From assembly GCA_964036315.1 (NCBI GenBank), contig OZ038492.1, positions 37,840,853-37,904,852 on the forward strand: a DNA stretch of 64,000 nt. The letters are read 5' to 3'. Of this stretch, positions 1 to 11,434 are shown piece by piece. Source of the DNA: Acanthosepion esculentum. Lineage: Eukaryota > Mollusca > Cephalopoda > Sepiida > Sepiidae. The translations under genes and the position numbers were made by a program. Under the pieces are notes generated by a model. The model had not been told where the DNA came from, did not search any database, and was given only the letters and a program-made list of their open reading frames with translations. Within the stretch, counting starts at the first letter, position 1, and each line of letters begins with the position of its first letter.

Positions 1-1030
1 ATAATAATTTGTTCTGCCTGTTGATATACGTATATAATCCAATGTATATCAGCGTTAACACAATTTCTGCCAATAAATTGCTCGATATTAGTCGGGAGCA
101 TCAGAAGTAATATGATTTTAAAAACTAATATAATTGAATCAAGTAAAGTGATTTCAAAATCTTTATCGGAAGTTGACTCTGATTTCTCACACGTCTGAAC
201 TCGGGTAAAAATTATTGTATTACTTTCAGAATGTCTATTTTACCATTACATAAATGCTTATTACTATGAGTGCCTCTCAGAAAGCAGTGACTCCTATTTA
301 CTTAATAAATGGAACGAATTATTGGGTAAACCTATATAAATTTGGCTCATAGCATAAGAGCCGGATTTTAGAGTCACGGCAGTACAGTGTGAACAATGCC
401 ACTAATAAATTATTTTTTTACCTAGTTGCAGATAGCAGTTTAGCAAAGTCACGTCTGACATGAAACTGAACAGGAAACATTTGTTTTGTCATTGAGGAAC
501 AAATTACATCCATTTACTATCATCTATAGTTCCTGAAAGCTTATAGAGAGCAAAGTGTGGGTGCATTTTAACAGTTTACTGACCATGATCGTGATGTGTG
601 TGAAAATGCACGATTCAGGCTGATGTGCAAAGCTGTCATGCTAGTAAATCAATAAACATTGTGGCTATACGTTCTTGCCAACAATAAACACGTGTGGCAC
701 GAACGCGTAGCCACTATTCAGAAAAATAATTGTTTGTAACACAACGTGCTCTATCCAACACTATGTTGTTTCCTCCCTTTATCTATTATAGTTTCTGCGA
801 AAATAAATTGTAGTTATTTTTTCCTTGATTTGTGAGTTTTGCTCATATGTCTGTGCGCACGCACGAACACATGCGCACACAAACACGTACATCTTTGTGT
901 GTGTTTTACGTAGAATACAATTGGTCTGGTGTTTGCGGTAAAACATCGTTGTGCATCATAATTTCGACTCTGCCGATTGGTTGAATTGTATTGTGTGAAT
1001 ATGGCGGCTGACAAACAGACAAATTAAGTT
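1..1030. other. no gene recognised
   Basis: AT-rich single-copy-looking sequence. I see no long frame, splice-bounded exon, tRNA-like box or recognisable transposon motif on either strand. It could be intronic or intergenic. Confidence 0.5.
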
Positions 1031-1034
1031 GGTT

Positions 1035-3010
1035 CGCGAAAAGAAAAAGAGAACCATGTCGATAACATTAGCATGAAAGGAAAACAAAGAAAATCGTTAT
1101 GAAGGTGTCAGGATTATTCGAGGAAAAAAAAACGTTGCCAAGGAAATTAGTGGAAGTGAATGATTGAATAACACGGCCAAAGTGAGTTATTGAATACGAA
1201 CCAACAGTGTTGAAAAGACATTATATGATAAAGAGAAAGAAGAAAAAAAAAAGATATATTATGAAGAGAAAAAGTTATTATATGAAAAAGAGCGAAAAAA
1301 AGATATTAAAAGGAAAAGAAAGAAATACCTGCAAAATTGAAAAGAAAAAAAGACATGTTAAAGAGAAATGACATTACGTGATAAATGTAAAAAAAAGAAT
1401 AGACATAAAAAAGAGAAAAGACAAAAGCATTATATCATACACTGATAAAATGACGTATGATAAAAATAAAAGAATATGGACATATGGTAAGAAAGAAAAA
1501 TGGCTTGCTAAAGAGAAAAGAAAAAAGGAATTATGTGGATAATAAAAAAGAAAAAAAGACTTAATAATAAGAAATGAAAACACAAGATGAATAAAGTTGA
1601 AAAAAAAAGACATTATATAATGGAGAAAAACAAAACGTAAATATTTTAATGTGAAAAGAAAAATCTAGAAAAGAAAATCCATCATATGATGAAGAGAAAA
1701 GAAAAAAAAAACATTTATTAAAAAGACAAGAAAAAAGACAGATGATAAACTTAAAAGATACGACATCAAATGATGAAAAAAAAACATAGAAACAGAGAAA
1801 ACCGACTTATTAAACAGAAAAGTCCGAAAGATATGATAGGATCAAGAGATAAGAAAATAGATATGATAAAAAGAGGAGAAGAAGAGGTGTTATCCTAAAC
1901 TGAATAGAACAAGACATTATATGATGAAGTGAAATAAGAAAATATGATATTAAGAAAGAAAGCGAAACGAAAAGAAAAAAAAATAACAGATGAAATACTG
2001 AAAGACTGAGGAAAAATAATTTCGATATAAATGAGGATCGACAGAAAAGAATATGTATAAGATATCAAAAATAGCAACGTACAAAAGAAGAAAAAGAAAG
2101 AAAAGTAAAAGGAGTCGAGAAAACAGTAGACAGACAAGATGCGATTTAACGCAATCCAGAGAAAGAAAGGAAAAAGAAAAGGAAGAATGAAGTAGAAAGG
2201 AATAAATTCAAAGAATAAATATATATATAGAGATAAAAAAGCAAGTTTGAAATACGACAGGAAGAAATGCACAAGAGCCAGAAAGAAAAATGATTTGTAA
2301 GAAATAGAATTTAGATACCGAAAATATGGAGAGGAAATAAAAAGGGCGTAGAGAATATAGAAAAAGAAAAATATGATTAGAAAAAAAGAAAAAGAAAAAA
2401 AAATGATTAGAAAAAAAAAGAAAAAAAAGGAAACGAATGAAAGAAAGATGAGTATTAAGAAAATGTTCGGAGGGGAAATAAAGAAAGATAAAGAATATAG
2501 AGAAAGGACGTCAGGAAGAAAGGAAGAAAGAAACAACGAAGAAAGAAAGAAAGAAATAAGAAATAATAATAAGATGGAATATAGAAAAAATACGGTCGTC
2601 ACAAGAGAAAAAAAGGAAATGAGAAAAGAAAGAAAAGAAAGAATAAAAGGAATGAAAATAAAAGAATACGACAAGAAATATAAAAGAAAAAAAAAGAAAG
2701 AAATGTTTTAAAAGAAGGTAAGCTGAATAAACAAAGAAAGAAAAAATAAAGATAAGAGAGAAACAGACTGAAAGGAAATAATGAAAAGAGAAAACATGAA
2801 AGTGATGCAGCTAAAAGACCAATGAACAGCAGGAGTACAGGATTGTATGTGAATAGAATTAAAACAACTAAATGGTGAAATGGTAGCAACAAACAAGTAA
2901 TAAAAGGAAGCAGGTATCTTTGTGTAAATTGCAAGCTTCCCAGACTGACAATGATTGCGACGAGAGACTTATTGAGATGAATCAAAGGAAATGCGTCGAG
3001 AAAGAAAAAG
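1035..3010 (+). repeat. polypurine, degenerate minisatellite-like tract
   Basis: For about 2 kb the + strand is almost entirely A and G, with short recurring words such as gacattatatgatga, gaagagaaaag and aaaaagaca at irregular spacing. It reads as an old, heavily diverged tandem repeat. The long frames here (rich in Phe, Ser, Leu on the minus strand; Lys, Glu, Arg on the plus strand) follow from base composition and are not genes. Confidence 0.75.
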
Positions 3011-3424
3011 AAACAAATGGGAAGAATCGATGAAAAACTGTTCATTGGGAAAGAGAGTGTGAGAAGGCGGAAATATGGCCACAGCGAGCATTACTTAATT
3101 ATGATTGACAGAATGGAAATAAAAAGCATGCAAATGAAACAGGAAGCAAGACTACAGCAATTTAAGAGACCGAAAGAATATAAGACAGAAGGAAATAGCA
3201 TAACAACGATTAGGAATATGTATCTATGAGTTGTGAACAGAAAAGTTCTAAGCCCTACCGTCCCATTTCTGAACAATCCGTCGAAATAATATGTGATATA
3301 AAGTAAACGTTTTTTATGGTAAAAACATGCAATAATAACAGCAAAAATTGCAATATGAGCACTGGTAAAAAAATGATTGCTGATGACATTAGGTTTACAA
3401 TACCCAGAAATTGGTACACAGATA

Positions 3425-3740
3425 TCCTCAAGGACACATGGCACAGTCGATAAAGGTGATGGTTTGATCCAGTGACAGGACCCAAAGTTCAATGCCCGGC
3501 TAAAGCAGTGGAGAACATGGAGAAGGGAATTAACAGGAGATAACTGATAACTGACATCCATTAAACATGGCACGTGGAGCTAGAACAGTCTACTCCAGTG
3601 AACGAAATAAAGGATTCAGTTCGACAATCCAGCCACCTGAGTGTACGACGGCCGAAACGTTCTAATAAGATGAGGAAAATAGTCCGAATAATGTAAATAG
3701 TGTACATAATACCTCATCTCAGAAATATAGACACATACAG
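3425..3740 (+). mobile_element. tRNA-derived SINE, family A (simple copy)
   Basis: This is a non-autonomous retroposon with an internal RNA polymerase III promoter. A box A-like word (tggcacagtcg, 3439-3449) and a box B-like word (agttcaatgcc, 3486-3496) sit at tRNA-like spacing. The body shares long blocks with the copies at 22.8-23.1 kb and 32.65-33.16 kb (ggccgaaacgtt, gacaatagtccgaataatg). It ends near ctcatctcagaaatatagac. Unlike the other two it has no inverted body copy in front of the head, so it is either a simple monomer or a 5'-truncated composite. I see no clear target-site duplication. Confidence 0.7.
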
Positions 3741-3845
3741 AGCATAGAAAAATAAAACTTCATAAGCTTCTACTTAGAGTTATTGCTATATTACATAATC
3801 AAATTACACGAAGATTGTTTGGGAAGGGCTTCTTCGTTGCGTCGA

Positions 3846-4060
3846 GGACTTTAAACACAACGCGTGAATACAAATATACAAACACACAGACATCCCGGGT
3901 ATGACGATAAACTGCATCCGGCAGCAAGGCGTCTGAGATATTCTGAGGAGCGTTGAACCAACTCATAATTGCTGTTGTTCCCAGGTCCACCATGACTCGG
4001 ATTGGTAGCACCTGTTAGGTTCCCAGCTATGGGAAAGACGGTAACTCCCAAAATGGGATC
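3846..4060 (-). pseudogene. coding-like fossil fragment, family unknown
   Basis: Read on the minus strand, one frame stays open and includes GGPGN, YELVQRSSEYLRR and GCSLSSYPG. A diverged copy lies on the plus strand at 23.22-23.36 kb. In the last 40 bp, four of the six base differences between the copies are silent in this frame, which suggests that both descend from a translated sequence. I do not recognise the family. It could be part of a mobile-element protein or a dispersed gene fragment. Confidence 0.4.
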
Positions 4061-4256
4061 AAAAACACTATAAAATTATAAAAATAAATATTTTTCATAT
4101 GTTAGAAATACCAACATTAGATTTTCGGAGTAAAAAATAATTACCAGCAATACATTTTAAAGAAAATTACTCATTTTCCAAAGAAAATAATTAAATTCGA
4201 CTTTTAAATCAACCATAAGGAGTTGAAACGCCGTTAAACAAAGAAGCACAAACAAA

Positions 4257-4276
4257 CTCTCTCTCTCTCTCTCTCT

Positions 4277-4353
<77 letters not shown>
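4257..4353. repeat. (CT)n-(TG)n microsatellite
   Basis: About 22 bp of CT dinucleotides pass through tttg into about 70 bp of TG dinucleotides. Confidence 0.97.
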
Positions 4354-4359
4354 TTTGTA

Positions 4360-5185
4360 TCTCATATAGATTGTTTCGTTTTTAAACGCATATTCCAAAC
4401 AAACGAAATTAAATAGGCCTCATACTGAACAATCTATTCATTTATCAAAATTTTTCAAGATATTCAAAGTCGTGTTGATTTTATAACCTATCACACATGT
4501 TCAATATGAGCACAATGTGTGACACGACATGTCAAGTCCTTAGTCCAACTCCTGTAAAACTCGCTGTCGCATGTCTTGTTGACATTATTCAGACCCTCAG
4601 TCGGAAGTTGGGCTGTATAGACCTGTCCTTTCACGTAGACGGTACATTGTCATTATCACTGGTACGCCCTATCCATCTTCCTGGCAGATTCTTATTGAGA
4701 TAACTTCATACAGTCAACTTAGTGTTTGCACATGTTGTTCAAATTTGAGATCATTTGAACGATATTATTACTGAGTGGTATTAGACTACAATATGATGTA
4801 AAATGTTTGAGGACACTGTATAAATATACAAAAAATCACCAATATAACTTAGAGACTGGTTTCAAAATTCGTGATCATCCTTTGAAAATACTGGCTTTTT
4901 ACCGAAGAACAATTATTTACTCCCTTGAAAAAAAATAATAATGATAAAAAAACAGACAAAAATGAATATTTTTAAAATAGTGAACACAGGATAAAAACAA
5001 ATGATGGAAAAAACCAGCCCAACTTCATATTTTAAAAAAACAGGAACACACTGAAACTCTACTGACATTTTGTTTATGATTTTATTCAGAAACATAGTGG
5101 CTGCTATAGAGAATTACCGAATGAGTCCAAACTAAATACCAACTAATAAAACGCTAAAAATTTGTTTAAAATATTTTAACAAATC
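4360..5185. other. no gene recognised
   Basis: AT-rich sequence with only short frames. The frame at 4497-4703 has no motif I recognise. Confidence 0.45.
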
Positions 5186-5189
5186 GGAA

Positions 5190-5425
5190 GTGCAATTTTA
5201 ACATCTCAGCATCTGTAAATTAAAAACTCTCTTGTGTTTGACTGCCGCAGATAGAAGATGCTTAAGTTCGGTGTATAACTGGCCACTTGAATACTGTCTG
5301 ATAGCGAACAAATCAACACAAAATGTAACTAAAAATAAAAGTTATTGGAAGATGGTCGCACTCGTGAAAATTACACCTTGCAGGAAATAGATAGAAAATC
5401 ATACGAAATAGCTGACAGCTATTAA
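5190..5425 (+). repeat. dispersed repeat, truncated relative of the 11.1-kb SINE
   Basis: About 230 bp matches 11.20-11.42 kb in the same orientation, including ggccacttgaatactgtctg and gttattggaagatggtcgc. The tRNA-like head present before the 11.2-kb copy is missing, as expected for a 5'-truncated retroposon. Confidence 0.75.
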
Positions 5426-5599
5426 GAACAGAATATGACTGACTATTGTAGCTTGTAATCTGTAGTCGTCTAGAAATTGATGCACTGTTATACACTTATT
5501 GGTAAAAGGGATAATGAAAAGTTCTCAGCCCAACAAAGTGATGCTCAGTAATATTTTGAGTTTTGATTAGTTGGTCAGATTTTAGAAGGTTGTTCGGGT

Positions 5600-5855
5600 C
5601 GAAAACGCTTCAACATCCGATTATACATCCAAGCACCAAAATGCACATACCGGCTACTTTAGTAGGTATATTTTAGGAGATAATTAATTTTGATCACAGA
5701 ATAGGTTTCGCTAGAGTTTGTTTTGTCCAAACCAGCTAGATGTTATAGATTTTTCAAAAATTAACTCATGTTATATACATGAATAACCTCCCCAAATCGA
5801 AAACCTCATATTGATGACGCGAATCGCCATCAATGCGTTCCGAACTGTCTGCTAT
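5600..5855 (+). repeat. dispersed repeat, inverted partner at 14.29-14.54 kb
   Basis: Shares blocks with the reverse complement of 14,285-14,535, for example tatacatccaagcaccaaaa, the segment around ccaaaccagctagatgttat, and tacatgaataacctcc. I identify no coding motif. It is probably a transposon or SINE body. Confidence 0.7.
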
Positions 5856-5859
5856 ATAC

Positions 5860-6430
5860 AGTCGTTTTCTCAAATCAGTTATTAAAAATGACTTGAAGCG
5901 AATATGTGTTTAGGTAATAAAGAAAGGAATCCTTCATTCAATTGTGTAGCCCGGGCTTCAGGCATCACAAAGAAACATAGCAGAAGGCAGAAAGGCTATC
6001 AATTGATGATTTCCAACAGCAGAAACAACTAAAATATATAGCAGAAGTGACTAGAAGAGAAAGTCATGGACATGTCAAATTTCCACACAACCTTAATCAA
6101 AAGGTTAGAAAAGAATCTTCCATCGACGCTACAAATATGTGGATGTAACATTGGACATGAAAAACCTATTTCTCTCCTGAAAAGTTGTTTTAAGTGAAAG
6201 CTTTTATAAAGTTCAACCGACTGTAATGTTTGCTGTTCGGTCAATGAATGTCGAATGATTCCTATCTGGAAACCGTTATCCTCTCCATTGCAAATGATAT
6301 TTCCAATATCAGATTTTGCATTTCGAACCACCATAGGTTTGGTCTTTTTGGCTTAGACTCGAAAATCGAGAAATTTGGCTCCATGGCATCCAGCAATTCT
6401 ACTAGATTATTTAGCTGCCCATCCTGGATT
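5860..6430. other. no gene recognised
   Basis: Short frames on both strands (6029-6334 minus, 6248-6568 plus) overlap each other and show no known motif. Confidence 0.4.
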
Positions 6431-6434
6431 CAAA

Positions 6435-6800
6435 ACACCCATCCCAGCACATACCAGAGGTGCTCTATCTGTCCGATAACTGTAGAGGCCTATTTAACAC
6501 AGAAAGCTCATTGTTGTATTACAGGAACCCGACTACCACTAATTTCGATTGGTGACACGTTACGTTGATCTGTTTGTGGGTATGTGCATGGTAGTAATGA
6601 ATTGAGAATCACCGTTTCCAACACGTCCCAGAGGTGCCCTATGTGATTCAGACCCGGAAATGGTGGGTGGTATATTAACAAAGAAAACTCACTGTTGATT
6701 TACATGAACCACACCTTTGTTGACACGGTCCGTTGATCTTAGTTTATAAGACACATGCATGGTAGTGATAAATTCAGGTACGTTGTGAGCCGCAGTATCT
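6435..6800 (-). mobile_element. two tandem relics of a Tc1-like transposase C-terminus
   Basis: On the minus strand, 6610-6720 reads PPFPGLNHIGHLWDVLE, a decayed form of the Tc1 motif around the catalytic Glu (SPDLNPIEHLWDVLE). A second version with HLWYVLGW lies at about 6437-6520. Both are followed by the same sequence (acatgcatggtagt-like), so this is a duplicated, roughly 175-bp transposase tail. The catalytic Glu reads as Gly in the first copy. Both are dead fragments without the N-terminal DNA-binding region. Confidence 0.6.
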
Positions 6801-6844
6801 AGGTAGGTTGAAAACCTCGACAGAATATTCGGTACCCTCCACAA

Positions 6845-7595
6845 TACTTGACTAACCATAACTTTGCCGATATTCATGCATTAATTTCTCAATGTATCAA
6901 GGATGCAGAATCCTTGCTGCGATCATTTGAACAAGCAGCGCACCAGCTAAATCTTATTTGCAACGTGAATAATACAGAATGTATCTCAATTTCCTCTGAA
7001 CCATCCGAATTTAAGTTAATCAATAATACATCCATCAAAAAATAGTTGAAGACTTCAAATATCTTGGATCTCACATAATAGATATCAAAAAAACTTCAAC
7101 ATCTGCAAAGCTCTTGTATGGGATGTATGACAAACTTTATTACAAGATATGGCGCTAAAACCTTTCATCCTCCTTAAAAGACTAAACCTATCGAACCAGT
7201 TCAAATATATAGATCAGAAACTTTAAAATTATCTGCTCGTCTTGAACAAATTATCTTGGAACATATAAAGAATCTACTTAGAAAAATCCAGAACATCAGC
7301 TGGAGATCCCATGCAACGCTTAAAACAATTTTCGTAGAACTGACACCAAACTCTCTCAAGCTCAAACAAAAAAGATTTCATTTTGCCGGCCACTGACACC
7401 GAGCAGACAAGGAAATCGTCTCATTCTTACTCCTATTGCATCCTTTTGAAAGTGTTTTATCGCGAAAAATTAACTTTACCAGACACCAGATCTCGGTGGA
7501 CATTGGGGATCTAGGGTCAACAATGCAGGATCGAACAGTGTGGTAAGGTATTGTCAATGGAGTTCCAACCAAGCACAGGCAGGTCAATGAATGAT
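6845..7595 (+). mobile_element. LINE reverse transcriptase C-terminal relic, RTE-like
   Basis: Non-LTR retrotransposon ORF2 remnant. The plus-strand frame begins just after the place expected for the YADD catalytic box (ADIHALISQ), then reads DAESLLRSFEQAAHQLNL and, after a frameshift, VEDFKYLGSHI, which are typical of post-catalytic RTE-type reverse transcriptases. Further on come QNISWRSHATLK, RFHFAGH, RADKEIVS and DRTVW, the usual C-terminal region. Several stops and shifts show that it is dead. The 5' part (endonuclease and fingers) is missing. Confidence 0.75.
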
Positions 7596-7792
7596 GATGA
7601 GGTAGATTGCATTATGTAAACGATTTTACGAGTTCATTAGGTAAACGGTGAGGCCTAATTGTCAATCTTGTAGCACGCTTAAATTCATGTAGTCGAGGCA
7701 AAAGAAGAGAAAGCTTATCACAACAGTTGCTATAAAAATAGTTGTAGAAAAGACCGGGAAATCATGTCACGTATATATATGTACAGAACTAT

Positions 7793-7915
7793 CCGAAGGA
7801 GCCAGGAGAACCTACATAGGTTTCACCTAAACAGATCTTCAGGAAAAACAGTAGCCAGTTTTATGCTGAAGGTCCGTTTAGGTGAAACCTAGGTAGGTTT
7901 GCTTGGCTCCTTAGG
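7793..7915. repeat. foldback: 50-bp inverted arms, about 23-bp loop
   Basis: Left arm 7793-7842 and right arm 7866-7915 are about 86% complementary, with shared core taggtgaaacctangtagg. The same core forms the palindrome at 20.01-20.13 kb, so this is a repeated family and not a chance hairpin. Confidence 0.85.
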
Positions 7916-8139
7916 ATTATTCTAGTTTATCGATCTACTTAGCGTATTGAGCGCACTAAGTTTAGCCTTTCTACTCCATTTGTTGTTTTTTTTGCACTTG
8001 GAGGTTAATCTCTTGACGATTCGTTTCGTCTTGATTTAATGTTCTTAGTTCTTTCTTTTTTTGCTTCCAATTTTTTTCTCGGGTACTGATTTGTTCTACT
8101 ACGAGTTGAGCTATCCGAGGTTTTCCAAACGAGTATCAT

Positions 8140-8248
<109 letters not shown>

Positions 8249-8600
8249 CGCGAATCATTCATACGAAAAGCAGATAATGAAGTTAATGATATAAATGGCA
8301 AGAATCACTCTCGCAAACAATTTTTAATAATAAAATACATTAACCTCGAATCCGTTAATGAATGGTATGATCCTTGTTTATAAATTCCGGTTTTTTAAAT
8401 GTCTTTTTTACTACTAGCTTTCAATTGTTACATACAATCATCTTCAGGTAGGGAAATAGGTAAATTTTTTACATCCAGGTAATAACAGAACATAAAAAAA
8501 AAATAAAGTGTAATCCGAAAGTTGTTTTTTTTATAGAAATGTGATATTGATTTTCGTATGAATGATTCGTGTAATGTAAATTGAACCTGCACCACATAAT

Positions 8601-8602
<2 letters not shown>

Positions 8603-8645
<43 letters not shown>
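8603..8645. repeat. (AT)n microsatellite
   Basis: An uninterrupted run of about 43 bp. The sequence on either side, 8250-8600 and 8650-9360, holds no motif I recognise. Confidence 0.95.
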
Positions 8646-8646
<1 letters not shown>

Positions 8647-9364
8647 TGAGCAGAATAATTCCGTAAGTGTTGAGTGTATATGTATCATTATTAGCTCATT
8701 TCTTTGGGTAAATTCTTGCTATCAAAATCTACTTCATTTATGCGTTTTAACTCTGCAACGTACGGAGATTCTAACAGCACAAAAATCCCACGTAAGCCTA
8801 AATTCTGATGTTTCACTTATCGAAGCATACCGTCGATGTCTCTTCTGTACAATATCTGTAAGACTGACTGTTATAAGAGATGAAATGTTGGCGAAGAAGA
8901 TATTCCAAAATCCACCCAGAAAAATCCCGACACAGTGGTGCTGAAATTGTTCCAAATGACGCAGATAACACGCCCAAAATTCAGAAGGATGGTTTTGTAG
9001 ATTTCTGTCTTTCTTCATATAACTATTTCTCTATAGACGTTTATTGAGTCTAACAAATGCCGAGTTTGCAGTTGCCAGTTTGGAGTCGATATTACATAAC
9101 ATCGGAGTGTTCGGGCTTCCTTCCAACTTGGTGAAGACGGAAGGAGGACGATTCATATTGCTTTAAATGGGTGGGGGTTTCTTATTTCATTCTGGCTAGC
9201 TTACAAAATTAAAAGTTCTGTGGTCTTTTATATAGAAAAACATTGTTGCTGAAGGGCCGCCATTTACAGACAGAAAAGATCTACAAATGGAATATTTTTA
9301 TGCTAGCTTATAATATATATAGCGAAGTGTTACTTGAATCTATTTCCCTGATCTACATATCTAG

Positions 9365-9600
9365 GAGACTTGGGCACCTCGAGGTGGTGTAATGGTTAGC
9401 AAGCTTGTCTCGCTAGAACAATTACGACACAGTAGTGAGTTCGATCCTCAGTGGGTGCCCCATACTTTCGACCTTGTGCCACATCTAAAAATATAGGGGA
9501 CTTTATGATATCATCTGACTGAAGCGTGCTTCACCTTTGGAAAGTGCCAGAAAAGCATAACACGGGTTGGCTAAAGCATTGTTAGTGAAACTGGGTAGAT
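9365..9600 (+). mobile_element. tRNA-derived SINE, family C
   Basis: The head has a clear box A (tggtgtaatggttagc, about 9384-9399) and box B (gagttcgatcctcag, about 9437-9451) at tRNA spacing, so it should carry a polymerase III promoter. The tRNA-unrelated part starts near ttcgaccttgtgccacatct. The same head and tail are found on the minus strand at 26.1-26.3 kb, and the head is repeated in tandem at 34.3-34.8 kb. Confidence 0.85.
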
Positions 9601-9639
9601 GGAACCCTGCTAGCAACAATTCACAACATATCGAAGGCT

Positions 9640-9843
9640 TAAAACTCGTTCAAACTGTTGATCGCACGGTCTTTCCCAGAAGCTGTAACTAAGGTATGCT
9701 CAGCATAGTTGCAGTATAAACCACAGGCGGGTTATTTGTGTGTTGAACAAACGCAAATGCGCCTGCAATAGAGATTGGCTAGACTCCCTAGCAGACGGGT
9801 ATCTAGTGGCCAGCTATATATATATAGCTACTAGGTACTAGAG

Positions 9844-9845
<2 letters not shown>
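9640..9845 (+). mobile_element. SINE-like repeat, family E
   Basis: Matches 56.30-56.48 kb in direct orientation: catagttgcagtataaacca, attggctaga-like and gtggccagc. Both copies end directly in a long (AT)n tract. The 56-kb copy has a tRNA-like box A upstream; this one is less clear at its 5' side. Confidence 0.7.

Positions 9846-9846
<1 letters not shown>

Positions 9847-9914
<68 letters not shown>
9847..9914. repeat. (AT)n microsatellite
   Basis: AT dinucleotides with one GT interruption. It lies between the family E SINE and the left arm of the foldback at 9.9 kb. Confidence 0.95.
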
Positions 9915-9915
<1 letters not shown>

Positions 9916-10038
9916 ATACGATACTATACTATACTCAGAAGTTACTGCTTTCGGTGAGTTTTATATGGATACTGATATCTTGATGCTGTTCTTTCACAAA
10001 TTCCACGCAATAAGTGTGACGAGATATAATCAGTCGGT

Positions 10039-10071
<33 letters not shown>

Positions 10072-10220
10072 GTTGGTGATATATATATATATATAAACCG
10101 ACTAATCATATTTCTGCACTCTTACTGCGTGAAATCTTTGAAAGAACAACATCAAGATATCAGTATCCATATAAATCTCGCAGAAGGAAGTAACTTCTGA
10201 GGATAGTATCGTATAGTATA
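9915..10220. repeat. foldback with 128-bp arms and an (AT)n loop
   Basis: The left arm (9915-10042) and right arm (10092-10220) are inverted copies about 86% alike; the block gatactgatatcttgatg matches without change. Two short (AT)n runs form the loop. It looks like a MITE or a palindromic retroposon that has been invaded by or grew around AT repeats. Confidence 0.88.
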
Positions 10221-10549
10221 AAGAACGCTGGAAAAGCTCAATTATATATATATATATATATATATATAGTTTTTCTTACATTTTCTTTTCATTTGGTCAG
10301 CAACTTCATTCGCCATTTTCAAGGCGCTTTGTTTTAAGTATTGTTGAAATTGCTCATGGACAATATGAACAATTTTTGTACTCTTTTACTCCCACAGTGT
10401 GACAAATTGTAAGAACAGTAAGAAAACTAAATACAAAGTCAATTAAATTTTCCTTGTCCGTCATATTTATCGAAATATGTTTAAAAGAAAAGTTGCTACC
10501 GCAATATATATATATATATATATATATATGCAAATATATAGAGAAATAG

Positions 10550-11095
10550 GAAAGAGCACGTTAGCTAAATAATCTGAGGTCCTTTAGTATTTTTGTTTGT
10601 ATTTTTTAAAAAACAGCGCTCGATACAAAAGTAGAGCCGAAATTATAATTATATTTATTTTTTAAAAATATCATTCCTTTAGACACTTAACGACGTACAA
10701 TGGTGACAATAGCTCTCTATCCTAAGACGGACGAGACGATGTGCGTACAAGAATGTCATCATTCGCTTTGAAATGGACGCCGCGGTCCTGCCTTGGCCTC
10801 TTTACGAGGGTGACCGATATGTTCATACAAACTTTTAACCCTTATGCCCCTTATTGGTCTTGTTGCTTCAGCCATTTTCACAGCAATTAATTCTACGAAT
10901 GACTATGCTTATAAAGATGCGTATACTTCAAGATTAGTTATTCAAAAAATTTCGCTTGAGGATGAAACAGAGCTTGATACTTTAATTCAATTTAATTTTA
11001 ACAATTGTATTGAAGTTTTTGGCTCTTGTTTCTGAAACATGAGAACTCCTATGTAGCGAAGGAATCATATTTTAAAAAAATTATATATATATATA
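10550..11095 (+). repeat. dispersed repeat, direct partner at 50.52-50.76 kb
   Basis: Two blocks match the 50.5-kb copy: one at 10,580-10,640 (tttagtatttttgtttgtat) and one at 10,925-11,080 (aattgtattgaagtttttgg). About 260 bp between them here is absent from the other copy. A 63-codon frame at 10,844-11,035 is open but unknown; the corresponding frame at 50.6 kb is broken. Confidence 0.65.
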
Positions 11096-11104
11096 TCAAT
11101 TTTT

Positions 11105-11430
11105 AGTCCGACGTTATTTCCCGAGTGGTCAAGCGATCTAATGTGCGTCTTATAAGATGGTAGTTTCCGCTACAAAGGGGAACGCAGGTTCACAATTTTA
11201 ACGTCTCAGCATCTGTAAATTATAAAATCACATTTGTTCGACTGTCGCAGACAGAAAACGTTTAAGTTGATGTACAACTGGCCACTTGAATACTGTCTGA
11301 TAGCGAACAAATCAACACAAAATGTAACTAGAAATGAAAGTTATTGGAAGATGGTCGCATTCGGGAAAATTACACGTTGCAGGAAATAGATAGAAAATCA
11401 TACCTAAATGCAAACTGCCATTAGGAACAG
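11105..11430 (+). mobile_element. SINE with tRNA-Leu/Ser-like head, family F
   Basis: The head contains a box A-like cccgagtggtcaagcg and a box B-like cgcaggttcacaa. A 7-bp acceptor-like pairing (gacgtta with taacgtc) frames about 95 bp, but the T stem does not pair, so it is not a functional tRNA. The body from about 11,196 is shared with 5.19-5.42 kb. Confidence 0.6.
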
Positions 11431-11434
11431 AAAA

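Noticed and set aside
1895..2711. Long frames on both strands (259 codons minus, 112 codons plus)
   Set aside because: They consist almost only of Phe/Ser/Leu or Lys/Glu/Arg and follow from the polypurine composition. No domain or start context is visible.
11105..11201. Functional tRNA-Leu/Ser gene
   Set aside because: The acceptor pairs, but the T-stem next to ggttcacaa does not, and the sequence runs into a dispersed repeat body.
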